A DNA stretch of 64,000 nucleotides from Hyphomicrobiaceae bacterium (GTDB taxonomy: Bacteria > Pseudomonadota > Alphaproteobacteria > Rhizobiales > Xanthobacteraceae), in the NCBI GenBank assembly GCA_947472885.1, contig CANJBX010000005.1, forward strand, positions 1 to 64,000. Direction: 5' to 3'. Shown piece by piece: positions 10,701-20,873 of this stretch (its first letter is position 1; each line of letters starts with the position of its first letter). The notes under the pieces were generated by a model. That model was not told the origin of the DNA. It searched no databases and saw nothing but the letters and a program-made list of their open reading frames with translations. Both the position numbers and the translations under genes were made by a program.

Positions 10701-10891
10701 CCGAGGCCGATCTGGCGTGGCAAAGGCTCATCATGTTTGCCACGCGCTTTGACAACGACACTACCGGCTATCTTTCGCGCGAGACGCCGATGTTCGCGCG
10801 GCGCGGCGGCGGCGACTACGACCATCTTGCGCGCGTCAAGGAATGGTCGCTGTCCGGCGGCGCGGATGACGGCGAAGGAGGCGGCGAATGA
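7751..10891 (+). CDS. addB: Double-strand break repair protein AddB
   Basis: 1046 aa; C-terminal PD-(D/E)XK nuclease region (YVILDYKTGTPPT); 4-bp overlap with addA. Confidence 0.93.
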   Translation: MIPGSPSASKRGRVFTIPASVPFLPTLVKALLDGTLVAGFAPRGQPLELARATIYLPTKRSCVLARQAFLDELGTDAAVLPRIVPIGSIDEDEFAFAETANADALDLKPSIGGFERRALLTQFILKWAASPGVRSAEGTPLVATSPSAALALADDLARLMDDMTTREVPWSKLDTLVPESMDKYWQLTLDFLKIAREHWPALLRERQAIEPAEHRDRLIAAEAERLKTRPDGPVIAAGSTGSMPATAKLIATIAKLPHGAVVLPGLDTDLDEPSWRLISGENDNTPAAGHAQFALHGLLARMEIERGAVDTLGTPSEEGRETLVSEALRPAQSTHIWPQRLDDRDIAARIAAGLSNLTLIEAANAEEEALAIAIALREAVNTPGKTAALITPDRALARRVTAALQRWHIDANDTGGDPLGNTPAGVFARLAAEVALDGLPPVSLLALLKHPLFRLGDGNSVAALERAVLRGPRPRGGSAALASAVKNTRAEWDKLQRKERSSIHRFDPQAALTAADFDHAAALVDKISAALKPLEEIARSKPLPFGEMAKRHREVIAHLSTEGDNAAAFLREDGKKLTETFEESESQTADSDIALSPIDYAEFFLTAIAGTVVRWQENPAARVRIYGLLEARLTDTDRVVLGGLAEGVWPPEVRGDPWLSRPMRHQLGLNLPELRIGLTAHDFAQLLGAREVFLTRATKLGGAPTVASRFLQRLGAVAGERWTEVAARGENYLAWARNLDHQAQEAKPVARPQPRPPRAARPHRLSVTDIENWRRDPYSIYAGHILRLRPLEDIDTPPGARDRGTLIHGAIGEFTDIYKDRLPPDAERVLIGIGERHFEPLKDFPEARAFWWPRFLRIARWFAQFETARRPDIETLYTELSGTREFPLGDATFTLRTRADRIERRKDGSYVILDYKTGTPPTTPQVQTGLSPQLTLEAAILRGGGFENIDPHSPVTQLAYIHLHGGPDGGADKPVTFKSSTADTEADLAWQRLIMFATRFDNDTTGYLSRETPMFARRGGGDYDHLARVKEWSLSGGADDGEGGGE

Positions 10892-13800
10892 CACGCGCCC
10901 CGATCCCGGCCGGACTGATCGACCGGCAGCACCGCGCCTCCGATCCCGCCGCATCGGCGTGGGTGTCGGCCAATGCGGGCGCGGGCAAGACCCATGTGCT
11001 GGCGCAGCGCGTGATCCGGCTTTTGCTCAACGGCACCGATCCGGCGAAAATTCTCTGCCTGACCTTCACCAAGGCTGCCGCCGCCAACATGGCGAACCGC
11101 GTGTTCGGCACGCTCGGCAAATGGATTTCTTTGAAAGACGAGGAATTGGCGGCGGCAATTCGCGAAACCGGCGCAGCCAAGACCGATGCGCAGTCGCTGG
11201 CGCTGGCACGCCGCCTGTTTGCCTCGGCGCTGGAAACACCGGGCGGTCTCAAGGTGCAAACCATCCATGGCTTCTGTACGCGATTGCTGCAACAGTTCCC
11301 GTTCGAGGCCAATGTGGCGGCGCGCTTCGCCGTGCTGGACGATACGCAACAGCACCAGATGCTGGAGCGTGCGGAAATGACCGTGCTGCTGGAAGCCGTC
11401 GGCAAGCCGGACGGTGCGCTTGGGCGGGCACTGGCTGCCGCAACACTCGCGACCAGCGACCAGACCTTCAAGGGCGCGCTGCGTGAGGCGATTTTCATGC
11501 GCGACAAGGTCGCGGCATGGACGGCGGGCGATAACGACCTTGCGCGCGCGGCGTCCGAACTGACCCAGATGCTCGGGCTTGGCGCAGGCGACACCACGGA
11601 GAGTATCGAAGAAGCATTCTTCCAGAGCACCATCATCCCGCTGTCGCAATTGCCGGGCCTGATGGCCGCGCTGGCGCTCGGCTCCAAGACCGATGCCGAA
11701 CACATCAAGCGTCTGGAGATTGCTCAAACAACGACCGGCAACGAGCGCCGCGACGCCTACATCGCGATTTTCTGCACCGGCAAGCTTGAACCGCGCAAAT
11801 CCATCGTCACCAAGACGATCGCAACGGCAAATCCTTCGCTTGCCGAAAGGCTCGTGCAGGAACAGCAGCGCGTCTGCGGGCTGATCGCCAGGCGCAACGC
11901 CGTTGTGATCCGCGACCGCACCATGGCACTCGTCACCATCGCCACCGCGATGATGAGCCACTACCAGCACGACAAGGAACGCCGCGGACTGCTGGACTAT
12001 GAAGACCTGATCGCCCGCACGCGCGACCTCTTGACCCGCGTCGAGGCCGCATGGGTGCACTACAAGCTCGATCTCGGCATCGACCACCTGCTGATCGACG
12101 AAGCGCAGGATACCAGCCCCGATCAATGGGAGATCATCAAGCCGCTGGTGGCGGAATTTACCGCCGGCGCGGGCGCGCGCGGCAACGTCAAGCGTTCGAT
12201 CTTCGCGGTCGGCGACGACAAGCAATCGATCTTCTCGTTCCAGGGTGCAGCGCCTGCGGAATTCGCGGAGATGCGTGACTTCTTCGAGCGCGCGCATAAG
12301 GACACCGGGACGGAATTCCGCGCCATCGAATTCCAGCACTCGTTCCGCTCGGTCACCGCCGTCATCGACGCTGTCGATATCGTGTTCAGGCGTCCGGAAG
12401 CGCACGCCGGGCTTTCGCGCGACGAGAAACAGACCGCGCACGCTGCCGTGCGGACGGCAGCGCCGGGCCTTGTCGAACTCTGGCCGCTGGTCGCGCCGGA
12501 AGACCGTCCCGAAGTCGATCCGTGGGATGCACCATTCGATACGACCTCACAGACCAGTCCGCGCGTGAAACTCGCGCGGCGCATTGCGGCGGCGGTCAAG
12601 GTCTGGACCAGTAGCGATCATTATGTCGGCGACGACGACAAGCGCCACAAGGTGACGCCGGGCGATGTGCTGATCCTGTTGCGCCAGCGCGGCCCGCTGT
12701 TCGAAGCCATCATCCGCGCACTCAAGAACGCGCATGTCCGCGTCGCGGGCGCCGACCGGCTGGTGCTGACCGAACATATCGCGGTGATGGACCTGCTGGT
12801 GCTTGCCGACGCCATCCTTCTGCCGCAGGACGATCTCGCGCTCGCAACCGTGCTGAAGTCGCCGCTGTTTGGCCTGAGCGAAGAAGCATTGTTCGAGCTG
12901 GCATGGGATCGCAAGGGCACCTTGCGCGCCGCACTACGCGAGAAGCGTGCCGACATCGCCGGCCGTCTCGACGATATTTCGAAGGATGCGCGGGAACTTT
13001 CACCATTCGCCTTCTATGCAAAACTGCTCGGCGCGGGCAAGGCGCGCGAAATGCTGCTGGCGCGGCTCGGCAACGAAGCTAACGACGCGCTCGACGAATT
13101 CCTCAACCTCGCGCTCGACTACGAAGCGCGCGAAGTGCCATCGCTGCAGGGTTTCGTGTCGTGGCTGCGCACCGCCTCGGCCTCCATCAAGCGCGACATG
13201 GAGATCGCCCGCGACGAGGTGCGCGTCATGACCGTGCATGGCGCCAAGGGCCTCGAAGCACCCATCGTCATTCTGGCCGACACCACCACCGCGCCTGCCG
13301 GCCCCGCGCATCATCAGCCGCGCCTGCTCGCATTGCCACCGCACAACGCCGGCCTGAATACGCCGGACCGTCTTGCCTGGATGCCGAGCAAGGCCGACGA
13401 CGTCGCCGCGACCGCCGCCGCGCGCCAGACCGCGCAGAACGCCGCCGAGGACGAGTACCGCCGCCTCCTCTACGTCGGCATGACCCGCGCGGCGGATCGC
13501 CTGATCGTGTGCGGCGCAGTCGGCCGGAACGCGATGCCCGCCGGTTGCTGGTACGATCTTGTCGCGCAGGGGCTTGAGGCCAGCGGCGAACTGACCGAAG
13601 CGCCGGCAGACTACGGCGAGCCTGCGAAGGACGAAGCGCCAGAAGACTATATGGTCAAACGCTTCCAGAAATTCGCGGCGCCGTCATCCGAGCCACCCGC
13701 TGCTGCTCCCATTGCTGCCCATGCAGCGCCCAAGCAAGCGTGGCTTGCGCAGGACGCGCCCGCAGAACCAAAGCACAAAACCATCACGCCATCGTCCGAT

Positions 13801-14373
13801 GATGCACCCCCAAAAACTCTCACCGCCGTCAGCCGCGAAGCCCGCCGCGCCGCCATGCTGCGCGGTTCGCTCATCCATCGCCTGCTGCAATCGCTGCCTG
13901 ACGTTGCGCCGGAAAGCCGCCGCGCCAGGGCGGAGAACTTCCTGAAGAATTCCGCTGCGGATTTCTCCGCCGCCGAGCAGAATGAAATGCGGGCACAGGC
14001 TTTCGCCATTCTCGACGACGCGCGCTTCGCTGCATTGTTTGCGCCCGGCAGCCGCGGCGAAGTGCCGATTGTCGGGCGCATCGTCATCGCCGGAAAACCG
14101 TCAACACTCGTCAACGGCCAGATTGATCGCATCGCGGTGACGGACACCGAAGTCCTGATCGCCGACTACAAGACGAATCGGCCCGCACCCAAACGGCTGG
14201 AAGACGTGCCGCCGTCCTACCTGCGGCAATTGGCGCTTTACCGGGCGCTACTCGCGAAAATTTATCCTGCAAAACGCATCAAGGCCGCGCTGATCTGGAC
14301 AGATGTGCCTGATCTCATGGAACTTTCGGATAGTGTGCTGGACAAGGCGCTTAGCGAATTCACCTCTGCGTGA
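10888..14373 (+). CDS. addA: Double-strand break repair helicase AddA (UvrD/Rep family)
   Basis: SANAGAGKTHVLAQRVIRLLL Walker A, LLIDEAQDTSPDQW, MTVHGAKGLEAPIV, C-terminal nuclease motif VLIADYKTNR. Confidence 0.95.
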   Translation: MTRAPIPAGLIDRQHRASDPAASAWVSANAGAGKTHVLAQRVIRLLLNGTDPAKILCLTFTKAAAANMANRVFGTLGKWISLKDEELAAAIRETGAAKTDAQSLALARRLFASALETPGGLKVQTIHGFCTRLLQQFPFEANVAARFAVLDDTQQHQMLERAEMTVLLEAVGKPDGALGRALAAATLATSDQTFKGALREAIFMRDKVAAWTAGDNDLARAASELTQMLGLGAGDTTESIEEAFFQSTIIPLSQLPGLMAALALGSKTDAEHIKRLEIAQTTTGNERRDAYIAIFCTGKLEPRKSIVTKTIATANPSLAERLVQEQQRVCGLIARRNAVVIRDRTMALVTIATAMMSHYQHDKERRGLLDYEDLIARTRDLLTRVEAAWVHYKLDLGIDHLLIDEAQDTSPDQWEIIKPLVAEFTAGAGARGNVKRSIFAVGDDKQSIFSFQGAAPAEFAEMRDFFERAHKDTGTEFRAIEFQHSFRSVTAVIDAVDIVFRRPEAHAGLSRDEKQTAHAAVRTAAPGLVELWPLVAPEDRPEVDPWDAPFDTTSQTSPRVKLARRIAAAVKVWTSSDHYVGDDDKRHKVTPGDVLILLRQRGPLFEAIIRALKNAHVRVAGADRLVLTEHIAVMDLLVLADAILLPQDDLALATVLKSPLFGLSEEALFELAWDRKGTLRAALREKRADIAGRLDDISKDARELSPFAFYAKLLGAGKAREMLLARLGNEANDALDEFLNLALDYEAREVPSLQGFVSWLRTASASIKRDMEIARDEVRVMTVHGAKGLEAPIVILADTTTAPAGPAHHQPRLLALPPHNAGLNTPDRLAWMPSKADDVAATAAARQTAQNAAEDEYRRLLYVGMTRAADRLIVCGAVGRNAMPAGCWYDLVAQGLEASGELTEAPADYGEPAKDEAPEDYMVKRFQKFAAPSSEPPAAAPIAAHAAPKQAWLAQDAPAEPKHKTITPSSDDAPPKTLTAVSREARRAAMLRGSLIHRLLQSLPDVAPESRRARAENFLKNSAADFSAAEQNEMRAQAFAILDDARFAALFAPGSRGEVPIVGRIVIAGKPSTLVNGQIDRIAVTDTEVLIADYKTNRPAPKRLEDVPPSYLRQLALYRALLAKIYPAKRIKAALIWTDVPDLMELSDSVLDKALSEFTSA

Positions 14374-14638
14374 CAAAACCTTGACGCTGCAGGGCAGCGT
14401 CCATAGGTTCTCGGCGCACCACAGACCTGCCCGCGATTCCACCCCGCAGCGCCCGGCCTGACACTTCAAGCTCCGGTGATATCTGGACTATTCCGGTTCG
14501 GTTTCCGGGTTATTCCGGATGTAACGCCCGGTTATCCCAAGCCGGTCTATCTATCTGGTGCTACCGTTTCGCTGCTACGATTCTCTCACGTTTTCTGGCT
14601 CGCATCCGCAGCCGTTCTCGCATGACATGAGGTGCCCC

Positions 14639-14959
14639 ATGGGCGTTGGTAAAGTTTCAGATTCGACCTTCGAGACCGAAGTGTTGCAGTCCGCCGAGCC
14701 GGTCGTGGTCGATTTCTGGGCCGAATGGTGCGGACCCTGCAAGATGATCGCGCCTGCCCTTGAGGAAATTCAGACCGCGCTCGGCGCGAAGGTGAAGATC
14801 GTCAAGCTCAACGTCGATGAAAATCCGGCGACCGCGCAGAAGTACGGCATCATGTCGATCCCGACCCTGATGCTGTTCAAGAACGGCGAACTCGCCTCGC
14901 GTCAGGTCGGCGCCGCGCCGCGCCAGAAGCTCGAGCAGTGGATCACGTCGGAAACCTGA
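14639..14959 (+). CDS. trxA: Thioredoxin
   Basis: [21 protein letters not shown] active site; ATG at 14639 preceded by GAGGTG. Confidence 0.96.
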   Translation: MGVGKVSDSTFETEVLQSAEPVVVDFWAEWCGPCKMIAPALEEIQTALGAKVKIVKLNVDENPATAQKYGIMSIPTLMLFKNGELASRQVGAAPRQKLEQWITSET

Positions 14960-14986
14960 TCCGCGCTGATCGAACGTAATTACAAA

Positions 14987-15017
14987 CGGCCGGTGGAAAC
15001 ACCGGCCGCTTTTGTTT
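14987..15017 (+). terminator. Rho-independent terminator downstream of trxA
   Basis: Perfect 8-bp stem CGGCCGGT / ACCGGCCG, loop GGAAAC, followed by CTTTTGTTT. Confidence 0.8.
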
Positions 15018-15019
15018 CC

Positions 15020-15107
15020 GTCATTGCGAGGAGCGCGCAGCACAACGAAGCAATCCCGGTCAGGCGTGCACACATGACCGGGATTGCTTCGCTTCGCTCG
15101 CAATGAC
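15020..15107. repeat. Intergenic palindromic repeat (GTCATTGCGAGGAGC...GCTCGCAATGAC type)
   Basis: GTCATTGCGAG at the left end and CTCGCAATGAC at the right end; internal GAAGCAATCCCGGTCA / TGACCGGGATTGCTTC arms. Confidence 0.85.
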
Positions 15108-15116
15108 AGCAAGATC

Positions 15117-16418
15117 TCAAGTCGGCGGCGTGCCGTTCACTTCGAGGATTTCGCCGGCAAGATACAGCGATCCCGTAATCAGGATGCGCGGCGGCGCGGA
15201 AAGATTGAGCTTGCCGACCTTCTCCAACGCTTCCGCTACGTTTTCGGCGACATCCGACGGAATGCCGACGTGGTTCGCCGTGAACGCCACGCCCGACGCC
15301 GGCAGCGTTTTTTCCTGATGGATCGGAATCGCAATCAGCTTGCGCGCCAGCCCTGAGAAATTACGCAGGAAGCCTTCCGCATCCTTGGTCGCCAGCATGC
15401 CGACGATCATCACCAGCGGGCGCGGCACGCGCTCCTCGAGATCCGCAAGCGCAGCAGCGGCAGCGCGTCCGCCGTCCGCATTGTGTCCGCCATCGAGCCA
15501 CAGTTCAGAACCCGCAGGCGCCAGCGCAGGAAGTTTCCCTGTGGTCAGGCGCTGCATGCGCGCGGGCCAGTCAACCTTCAGGATGCCCACTTCGTAGGCG
15601 TGCGGCGGAATATCCAGTCCCGAGATGCGCAGCGCGGCAATCGCGGTGCCGGCGTTGTCGAACTGATGGCGGCCGAACAGCCGCGGCGCCGGCAAATCCA
15701 TCAGGCCCTTGTCGTCCTGATAGACCAGACGCCCGCGCTCCTCGCCGGCCATCCATTCCTGTCCCAGCAGATGCAGCGGCGCACGGATTTCCTGTGCGTA
15801 TTGCGTAATGACTGACAACGGGCCTTCGCCCTGCCGCCCGATGATCGCCGGCACGCCGCGCTTCATGATCGCGGCCTTTTCGGCGGCGATCTTTTCCAGC
15901 GTGTCGCCGAGAAATTCGATGTGGTCGATGGAGATGGGCGTGATGACGCTCGCCAGCGGCCTGTCGACCACATTGGTGGCGTCGAGCCTGCCGCCGAGGC
16001 CGACTTCCAGCAACAGCACGTCGGCCGGCGTGCGCGAGAACAGCAGGAAACCCGCGGCGGTTTCGATCTCAAACACCGTGATCGGCGCATCGCCATTGGC
16101 GCGCTCGCACTCGGCCAGCGCCGCCGCCAGCGCATCGTCGGACACCAGCGTGCCGGCGAGGCGATAGCGCTCATTGATACGGACAAGATTCGGCGAGGTA
16201 TAGGTATGCACGCGCATGCCGGCGGCTTCGAGGATCGCCCGCATAAACGCGACGGTCGAACCCTTGCCGTTGGTGCCGGCAACATGGATGACCGGCGGCA
16301 GGCTGCGTTCGGGATGGCCGAGCGCGCCGAGAATGCGCCAGATGCGGTCGAGCGACAGGTCGATGCGCTTGGGATGCAGCGCCAAGAGCCGCGCAAGGAT
16401 CGCGTCAACCTGTGTCAT
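15117..16418 (-). CDS. folC: Bifunctional folylpolyglutamate synthase/dihydrofolate synthase
   Basis: HVAGTNGKGSTVAFMRAILEAAG and YTSPNLVRINERYRLAG motifs; 433 aa. Confidence 0.95.
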   Translation of the reverse strand: MTQVDAILARLLALHPKRIDLSLDRIWRILGALGHPERSLPPVIHVAGTNGKGSTVAFMRAILEAAGMRVHTYTSPNLVRINERYRLAGTLVSDDALAAALAECERANGDAPITVFEIETAAGFLLFSRTPADVLLLEVGLGGRLDATNVVDRPLASVITPISIDHIEFLGDTLEKIAAEKAAIMKRGVPAIIGRQGEGPLSVITQYAQEIRAPLHLLGQEWMAGEERGRLVYQDDKGLMDLPAPRLFGRHQFDNAGTAIAALRISGLDIPPHAYEVGILKVDWPARMQRLTTGKLPALAPAGSELWLDGGHNADGGRAAAAALADLEERVPRPLVMIVGMLATKDAEGFLRNFSGLARKLIAIPIHQEKTLPASGVAFTANHVGIPSDVAENVAEALEKVGKLNLSAPPRILITGSLYLAGEILEVNGTPPT

Positions 16419-16451
16419 CTGGAAATCATCGCGCGTGCCGCTGCGTCACGG

Positions 16452-17366
16452 TCACGCGTTGGAGGGAGCCGGCAGCGCCTGACGCTCCGGCGCCGGGGAA
16501 ATGGCCGCGGTGCCCGGCTCAGCCTTGGTCAGCAGGCGGCAAAGATTGGCAAGCGTCGCGCGCAATTCCTGGCGTGGCACGACCATATCGACCATGCCGT
16601 GTTCTTTCAGGTATTCCGACTTCTGGAATCCTTCCGGGAGCTTTTCGCGGATGGTCTGCTCGATCACGCGCGGACCGGCGAAGCCGATCAGCGCGCCCGG
16701 CTCGGCGATGTGCACGTCGCCCAGCATGGCATAGGACGCCGTGACGCCGCCGGTGGTCGGATTGGTCAGCACCACGATGTACGGCAGATGCGCCTCGCGC
16801 AGGCGCTGCACGCCGACCGTCGTGCGCGGCAATTGCATCAGCGCCAGGATGCCTTCCTGCATGCGCGCGCCGCCCGAGGCCGCGAACAGGATAAACGGCG
16901 AGCCCTTGTCGACCGCCGTCTCAAGCCCCTTGATGACCGCCTCGCCTGCGGCCATGCCGAGCGAGCCGCCCATGAAATCGAAATCCTGCACGCCGATCAC
17001 GACCGGCAGCCCGTCAAGCCGGCCATAGCCGAGCTTCACGGCGTCGTTCATTCCCGTTTTGGTACGGGCATCCTTGAGACGGTCGGTGTAGCGGCGCGCA
17101 TCACGGAATTTCAAGGGGTCCAGCGGCACGTCCCGCACGCCGATGTCGAGCCAGGTCTCGCCGTCGAACATCGACTTCAGGCGCGCCGTGGCGCCCATGC
17201 GCATGTGATAGTTCGAGCCGGGAATGACGAACTGGTTGGCCTCGACGTCCTTGAAGAACACGAGCTGGCCGGTCTCCGGACACTTGATCCAGAGGTTTTC
17301 CGGCGTGTCGCGGCGCGCAAGCATGTTGCGGATTTTTGGCCGGACGACGTTTGAAATCCAGTTCAT
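16452..17366 (-). CDS. accD: Acetyl-CoA carboxylase carboxyltransferase subunit beta
   Basis: [34 protein letters not shown] and [15 protein letters not shown]; start at 17366. Confidence 0.95.
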   Translation of the reverse strand: MNWISNVVRPKIRNMLARRDTPENLWIKCPETGQLVFFKDVEANQFVIPGSNYHMRMGATARLKSMFDGETWLDIGVRDVPLDPLKFRDARRYTDRLKDARTKTGMNDAVKLGYGRLDGLPVVIGVQDFDFMGGSLGMAAGEAVIKGLETAVDKGSPFILFAASGGARMQEGILALMQLPRTTVGVQRLREAHLPYIVVLTNPTTGGVTASYAMLGDVHIAEPGALIGFAGPRVIEQTIREKLPEGFQKSEYLKEHGMVDMVVPRQELRATLANLCRLLTKAEPGTAAISPAPERQALPAPSNA

Positions 17367-17501
17367 GCGAGATTCCCGCTGCTCTCTCGTTTCGTCATGT
17401 TCGGCCCACGTGTCCCGCCTTTGGCGGGCACAAGGATGAACTCTTATGCCGGGCATCCACGCCTTTGTTGTGGCGCGGCTGCTCTGATTCTCAAATATAG
17501 C

Positions 17502-18341
17502 TTATTCCGCCGCTTTCAACGCCGCGCTACGCACGCCTTTTGCGATCTGCGTTACCAGATCGGTGACGGCGGTAACGGTACGCGCCGTCGCCTTGCCGCT
17601 ACCATCGAGCGAATCCTTGACCGCGCTGACCAGCGCCGAACCGACCGCCACGCCATCGGCATGGCGGGCAATGCCGGCGGCGCTTTCGGCGTTGCGCACA
17701 CCGAAGCCGACGCAGACCGGCAGCTTCGTGTGACGCTTGATGCGCGCGACCGCCTGCCCGACCTTGCCGGCGTCGGGCACGGCCGAGCCGGTGATGCCGG
17801 TGATCGAGACATAATAGACAAAGCCCGACGTGTTCTGCAGCACCATCGGCAGGCGCTTGTCGTCGGTCGTCGGCGTCGCGAGGCGGATGAAGTTGAGGTC
17901 CGCCTTGAGCGCGGGGATGCAGAGTTCGTCGTCCTCTTCCGGTGGCAGGTCCACGACGATGAGACCATCGACACCGGCAGCTTTCGCATCGGCGAGGAAT
18001 TTATCCACGCCGTAGATGTAGATCGGATTGAAGTACCCCATCAGCACGATGGGCGTGTGATTGTCTTCCTCGCGAAACGCCTTCACCAGGGCGAGCGTCT
18101 TGATCATGTTCTGGCCGGCCGCGAGCGCGCGCAGACCCGCAGCCTGGATCGCCGGACCGTCCGCCATCGGATCGGTGAACGGCATGCCGAGTTCGAGCAC
18201 ATCGGCGCCAGCCTTGGGCAGCGCCTTGGTGAGCGCGAGCGAGGTCGCGTAATCCGGGTCGCCCGCCATGGTGAACGTCACCAGTCCGGCGCGGCCTTCG
18301 TCCTTGAGCGCGGCGAAGCGCTTGTCGATACGGGTACTCAT
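17502..18341 (-). CDS. trpA: Tryptophan synthase subunit alpha
   Basis: [50 protein letters not shown]. Confidence 0.96.
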   Translation of the reverse strand: MSTRIDKRFAALKDEGRAGLVTFTMAGDPDYATSLALTKALPKAGADVLELGMPFTDPMADGPAIQAAGLRALAAGQNMIKTLALVKAFREEDNHTPIVLMGYFNPIYIYGVDKFLADAKAAGVDGLIVVDLPPEEDDELCIPALKADLNFIRLATPTTDDKRLPMVLQNTSGFVYYVSITGITGSAVPDAGKVGQAVARIKRHTKLPVCVGFGVRNAESAAGIARHADGVAVGSALVSAVKDSLDGSGKATARTVTAVTDLVTQIAKGVRSAALKAAE

Positions 18342-18362
18342 GCTGACACGCGGGAGGTGCTA

Positions 18363-18415
18363 TACCTCTCCCCAGTGGGGAGAGGTCGGCCGCGCAGCGG
18401 CCGGGTGAGGGGGAT
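18363..18415. repeat. Palindromic repeat, left copy flanking the DUF559 ORF
   Basis: TACCTCTCCCCAGTGGGGAGAGGTCGGCCGCGCAGCGGCCGGGTGAGGGGGAT; inverse-oriented relative to 18766..18817. Confidence 0.9.
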
Positions 18416-18758
18416 GGACTGGTTCAAGCGGAAAGCGCGCAAGCTGCGTGCATCCCAGACCAGCGCCGAAGCGCGGCTCTGGCAGGCGCTGCGCAACCGG
18501 CGAATGGCACGCTGGAAATTCCGGCGGCAACATTCCATTGATCGATACATCGTCGATTTCGTTTCATTGGAAGGCAAACTGATAGTCGAAGTCGATGGCG
18601 CAACCCACGGCACAGATGCCGAAGTTAAACGCGACGCCGAACGAACACATTTGATCGAGACGCTCGGATTCCTGATCGTCCGTGTCACCAATACTGACGT
18701 ATATGAAAATCTCGATGGCGTGCTGGAGATGATCGACCAGACCTTGCGGCCCGATTGA
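18414..18758 (+). CDS. DUF559 (Vsr-like/PD-(D/E)XK) endonuclease-domain protein
   Basis: 114 aa MDWFKRKARKLRASQTSAEARLWQALRNRRMARWKFRRQHSIDRYIVDFVSLEGKLIVEVDGATH...; typical DUF559 motifs VDF and VEVDGATH. Confidence 0.88.
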   Translation: MDWFKRKARKLRASQTSAEARLWQALRNRRMARWKFRRQHSIDRYIVDFVSLEGKLIVEVDGATHGTDAEVKRDAERTHLIETLGFLIVRVTNTDVYENLDGVLEMIDQTLRPD

Positions 18759-18765
18759 GAACAGC

Positions 18766-18817
18766 ATCCCCTCACCCGCGCGCTGCGCGCGCGACCTCTC
18801 CCCGCCGGGGAGAGGTA
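18766..18817. repeat. Palindromic repeat, right copy flanking the DUF559 ORF (inverted)
   Basis: ATCCCCTCACCCGCGCGCTGCGCGCGCGACCTCTCCCCGCCGGGGAGAGGTA; reverse complement matches the left copy architecture. Confidence 0.9.
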
Positions 18818-18849
18818 ATCCGAGTGCGCGGCAAATTTATGCACCACAC

Positions 18850-20067
18850 TCATTGGCCCTTCTTCTCCAGATACTGTTCCACGCTTGCGAGATCCTTGTC
18901 GCCGCGGCCGGACATATTGACCACCATGATGTGATCCTTCGGCAGCGCCGGCGCGCGCTTGATGACGCCCGCCAGCGCATGGGCGGTTTCGAGCGCCGGG
19001 ATGATGCCTTCAAGCTTGGAGCAAAGCTGGAACGCCGCCACCGCTTCATCGTCGGTCGCGGACATGAACTGCACCCGGCCCATGTCATGCAGCCAGGAAT
19101 GCTCAGGCCCGACGCCCGGATAATCGAGGCCAGCGGAAATCGAATGGCCTTCGTTGATCTGGCCGTCAGGGTCCATCAGCAGATAGGTGCGGTTGCCGTG
19201 CAGCACGCCGGGCCGCCCGCCCGCAATGGACGCCGCATGCAGGCCCGTGAGGCCATATCCCGCCGCTTCGACGCCGACGATCTCGACGGAACGGTCATCG
19301 AGGAACGGATGGAACAGGCCCATCGCATTGGAGCCGCCGCCGATACAGGCGATCAGCGAATCCGGCAGGCGGCCTTCCGCCTTCATCATCTGCTCTCTGG
19401 TCTCGTTGCCGATCACACACTGGAAATCGCGCACCATCATCGGATAGGGATGCGGGCCCGCGACCGTGCCGATGCAATAGAACGTATCGGCGACGTTCGT
19501 GACCCAGTCGCGCAGCGCCTCGTTCATCGCGTCCTTGAGCGTCTTCGCGCCGGACTCCACGGGGCGCACTTCCGCGCCGAGGATCTGCATGCGCATGACG
19601 TTCGGCTTCTGCCGCTCGACATCGACCGCGCCCATATAAACTACACACGGCAGGCCGAACTTGGCGCACAGCGTTGCGGTCGCGACGCCATGCATGCCCG
19701 CGCCGGTTTCCGCGATGATGCGCGGCTTTTTCATGCGGCGCGCCAGCATGATCTGGCCCAGCACATTGTTCACCTTGTGCGCGCCGGTGTGGTTTAGCTC
19801 TTCGCGCTTCATGTAGATTTTTGCGCCGCCCAGATGCTGCGTCAGACGCTCGGCGTAATAGAGCGGCGACGGACGGCCGACATAGGTCGCGAGATGGCCG
19901 TCCATTTCCTTTTTGAACGCCGGGTCGGCCTTGGCCTCGGCATAGGTCTTTTCCAGATCGAGGATCAGCGGCATCAGCGTTTCGGCAACAAAGCGTCCGC
20001 CGAAATTGCCGAAGTGCCCGAGCTCGTCCGGGCCGGTGCGGTAGGAATTGGGCTGCTGGACGGTCAT
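18850..20067 (-). CDS. trpB: Tryptophan synthase subunit beta
   Basis: [18 protein letters not shown]-lysine motif, [13 protein letters not shown]. Confidence 0.97.
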   Translation of the reverse strand: MTVQQPNSYRTGPDELGHFGNFGGRFVAETLMPLILDLEKTYAEAKADPAFKKEMDGHLATYVGRPSPLYYAERLTQHLGGAKIYMKREELNHTGAHKVNNVLGQIMLARRMKKPRIIAETGAGMHGVATATLCAKFGLPCVVYMGAVDVERQKPNVMRMQILGAEVRPVESGAKTLKDAMNEALRDWVTNVADTFYCIGTVAGPHPYPMMVRDFQCVIGNETREQMMKAEGRLPDSLIACIGGGSNAMGLFHPFLDDRSVEIVGVEAAGYGLTGLHAASIAGGRPGVLHGNRTYLLMDPDGQINEGHSISAGLDYPGVGPEHSWLHDMGRVQFMSATDDEAVAAFQLCSKLEGIIPALETAHALAGVIKRAPALPKDHIMVVNMSGRGDKDLASVEQYLEKKGQ

Positions 20068-20729
20068 GCGTTACTCATCATCGTGGTGGCGGCTTCACGC
20101 GCGGCGCGGATGAAAGCGCGAATTTTATCGGCGTCTTTTTCACCCGGCGCACGCTCGACGCCGGAGGATACATCGACGCCGGGCGCGTGCGTAATCCGCA
20201 GCGCCTCCGCGACATTGTCCGGCGTCAACCCGCCCGACAGCATGTAGGGCAAGGCGAGGTCTAGATTCTCCAGAAGGTGCCAGTCGAACGGCATGCCGAG
20301 GCCGCCCGGCCGCGTCGCATCCTTTGGCGCGCGCGCATCGAACAGGATGCGGTCGGCGGCGTTCAGGTAAGGCGTGACGGCGGCGAGGTCGCTCCCGGTT
20401 TCGACCGCAAGCGCCTTCATCACCGGCAGCTTGAATTTAGTCTTGATGGCGGCGACCCGCTCCGGCGTTTCCTTGCCGTGGAGTTGCAGCAGGTCCGGCG
20501 ACAGCGCCGCGACGATTTCAGCGAGCAGTGCATCGTCCGCATCGACGGTGAGCGCGACCTTTCCGGCGCGGCCCTTCACGCGCGCGCCGAGCGCGCCAGC
20601 AGCATCAATCGAAAGATTGCGCGGCGACGGCGGGAAAAACACGAAGCCGACCATGTCCGCACCCGCATCGAGCGCGACATCGAGGGTTTCCGGCGTCTTG
20701 AGGCCGCAGATTTTGACGATCAGAGACAT
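20064..20729 (-). CDS. trpF: Phosphoribosylanthranilate isomerase
   Basis: [31 protein letters not shown]; start at 20729; 4-bp overlap with trpB. Confidence 0.95.
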   Translation of the reverse strand: MSLIVKICGLKTPETLDVALDAGADMVGFVFFPPSPRNLSIDAAGALGARVKGRAGKVALTVDADDALLAEIVAALSPDLLQLHGKETPERVAAIKTKFKLPVMKALAVETGSDLAAVTPYLNAADRILFDARAPKDATRPGGLGMPFDWHLLENLDLALPYMLSGGLTPDNVAEALRITHAPGVDVSSGVERAPGEKDADKIRAFIRAAREAATTMMSNA

Positions 20730-20738
20730 ATTACCCTT

Positions 20739-20787
20739 GCGCATGATCTGATCCGAAAACCGGCGACCACTTTTCGGGATCATGCGC
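20739..20787. repeat. Intergenic palindromic repeat (GCGCATGATC...GATCATGCGC type)
   Basis: GCGCATGATCTGATCCGAAAACCGGCGACCACTTTTCGGGATCATGCGC with inverted termini. Confidence 0.8.
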
Positions 20788-20873
20788 CGGTTTATACCCT
20801 GCCCGGCCGGTTTTGTCTTGTCTGGCTTTGGCGCAGGGCTTCCCACTTACTGCATTGATATAACTAGGATATT

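Noticed and set aside
10816-12441. 541-aa minus-strand ORF opposite addA
   Set aside because: Shadow frame; addA has clear helicase motifs on the plus strand.
15921-17354. 477-aa plus-strand ORF opposite folC/accD
   Set aside because: No recognisable domain; Arg/His/Ala-rich shadow translation opposite two well-supported genes.
17397-18758. 453-aa ORF starting inside the accD upstream region
   Set aside because: Only the last 114 residues (from ATG 18414) are DUF559; the upstream portion is antisense to trpA and crosses the repeat.
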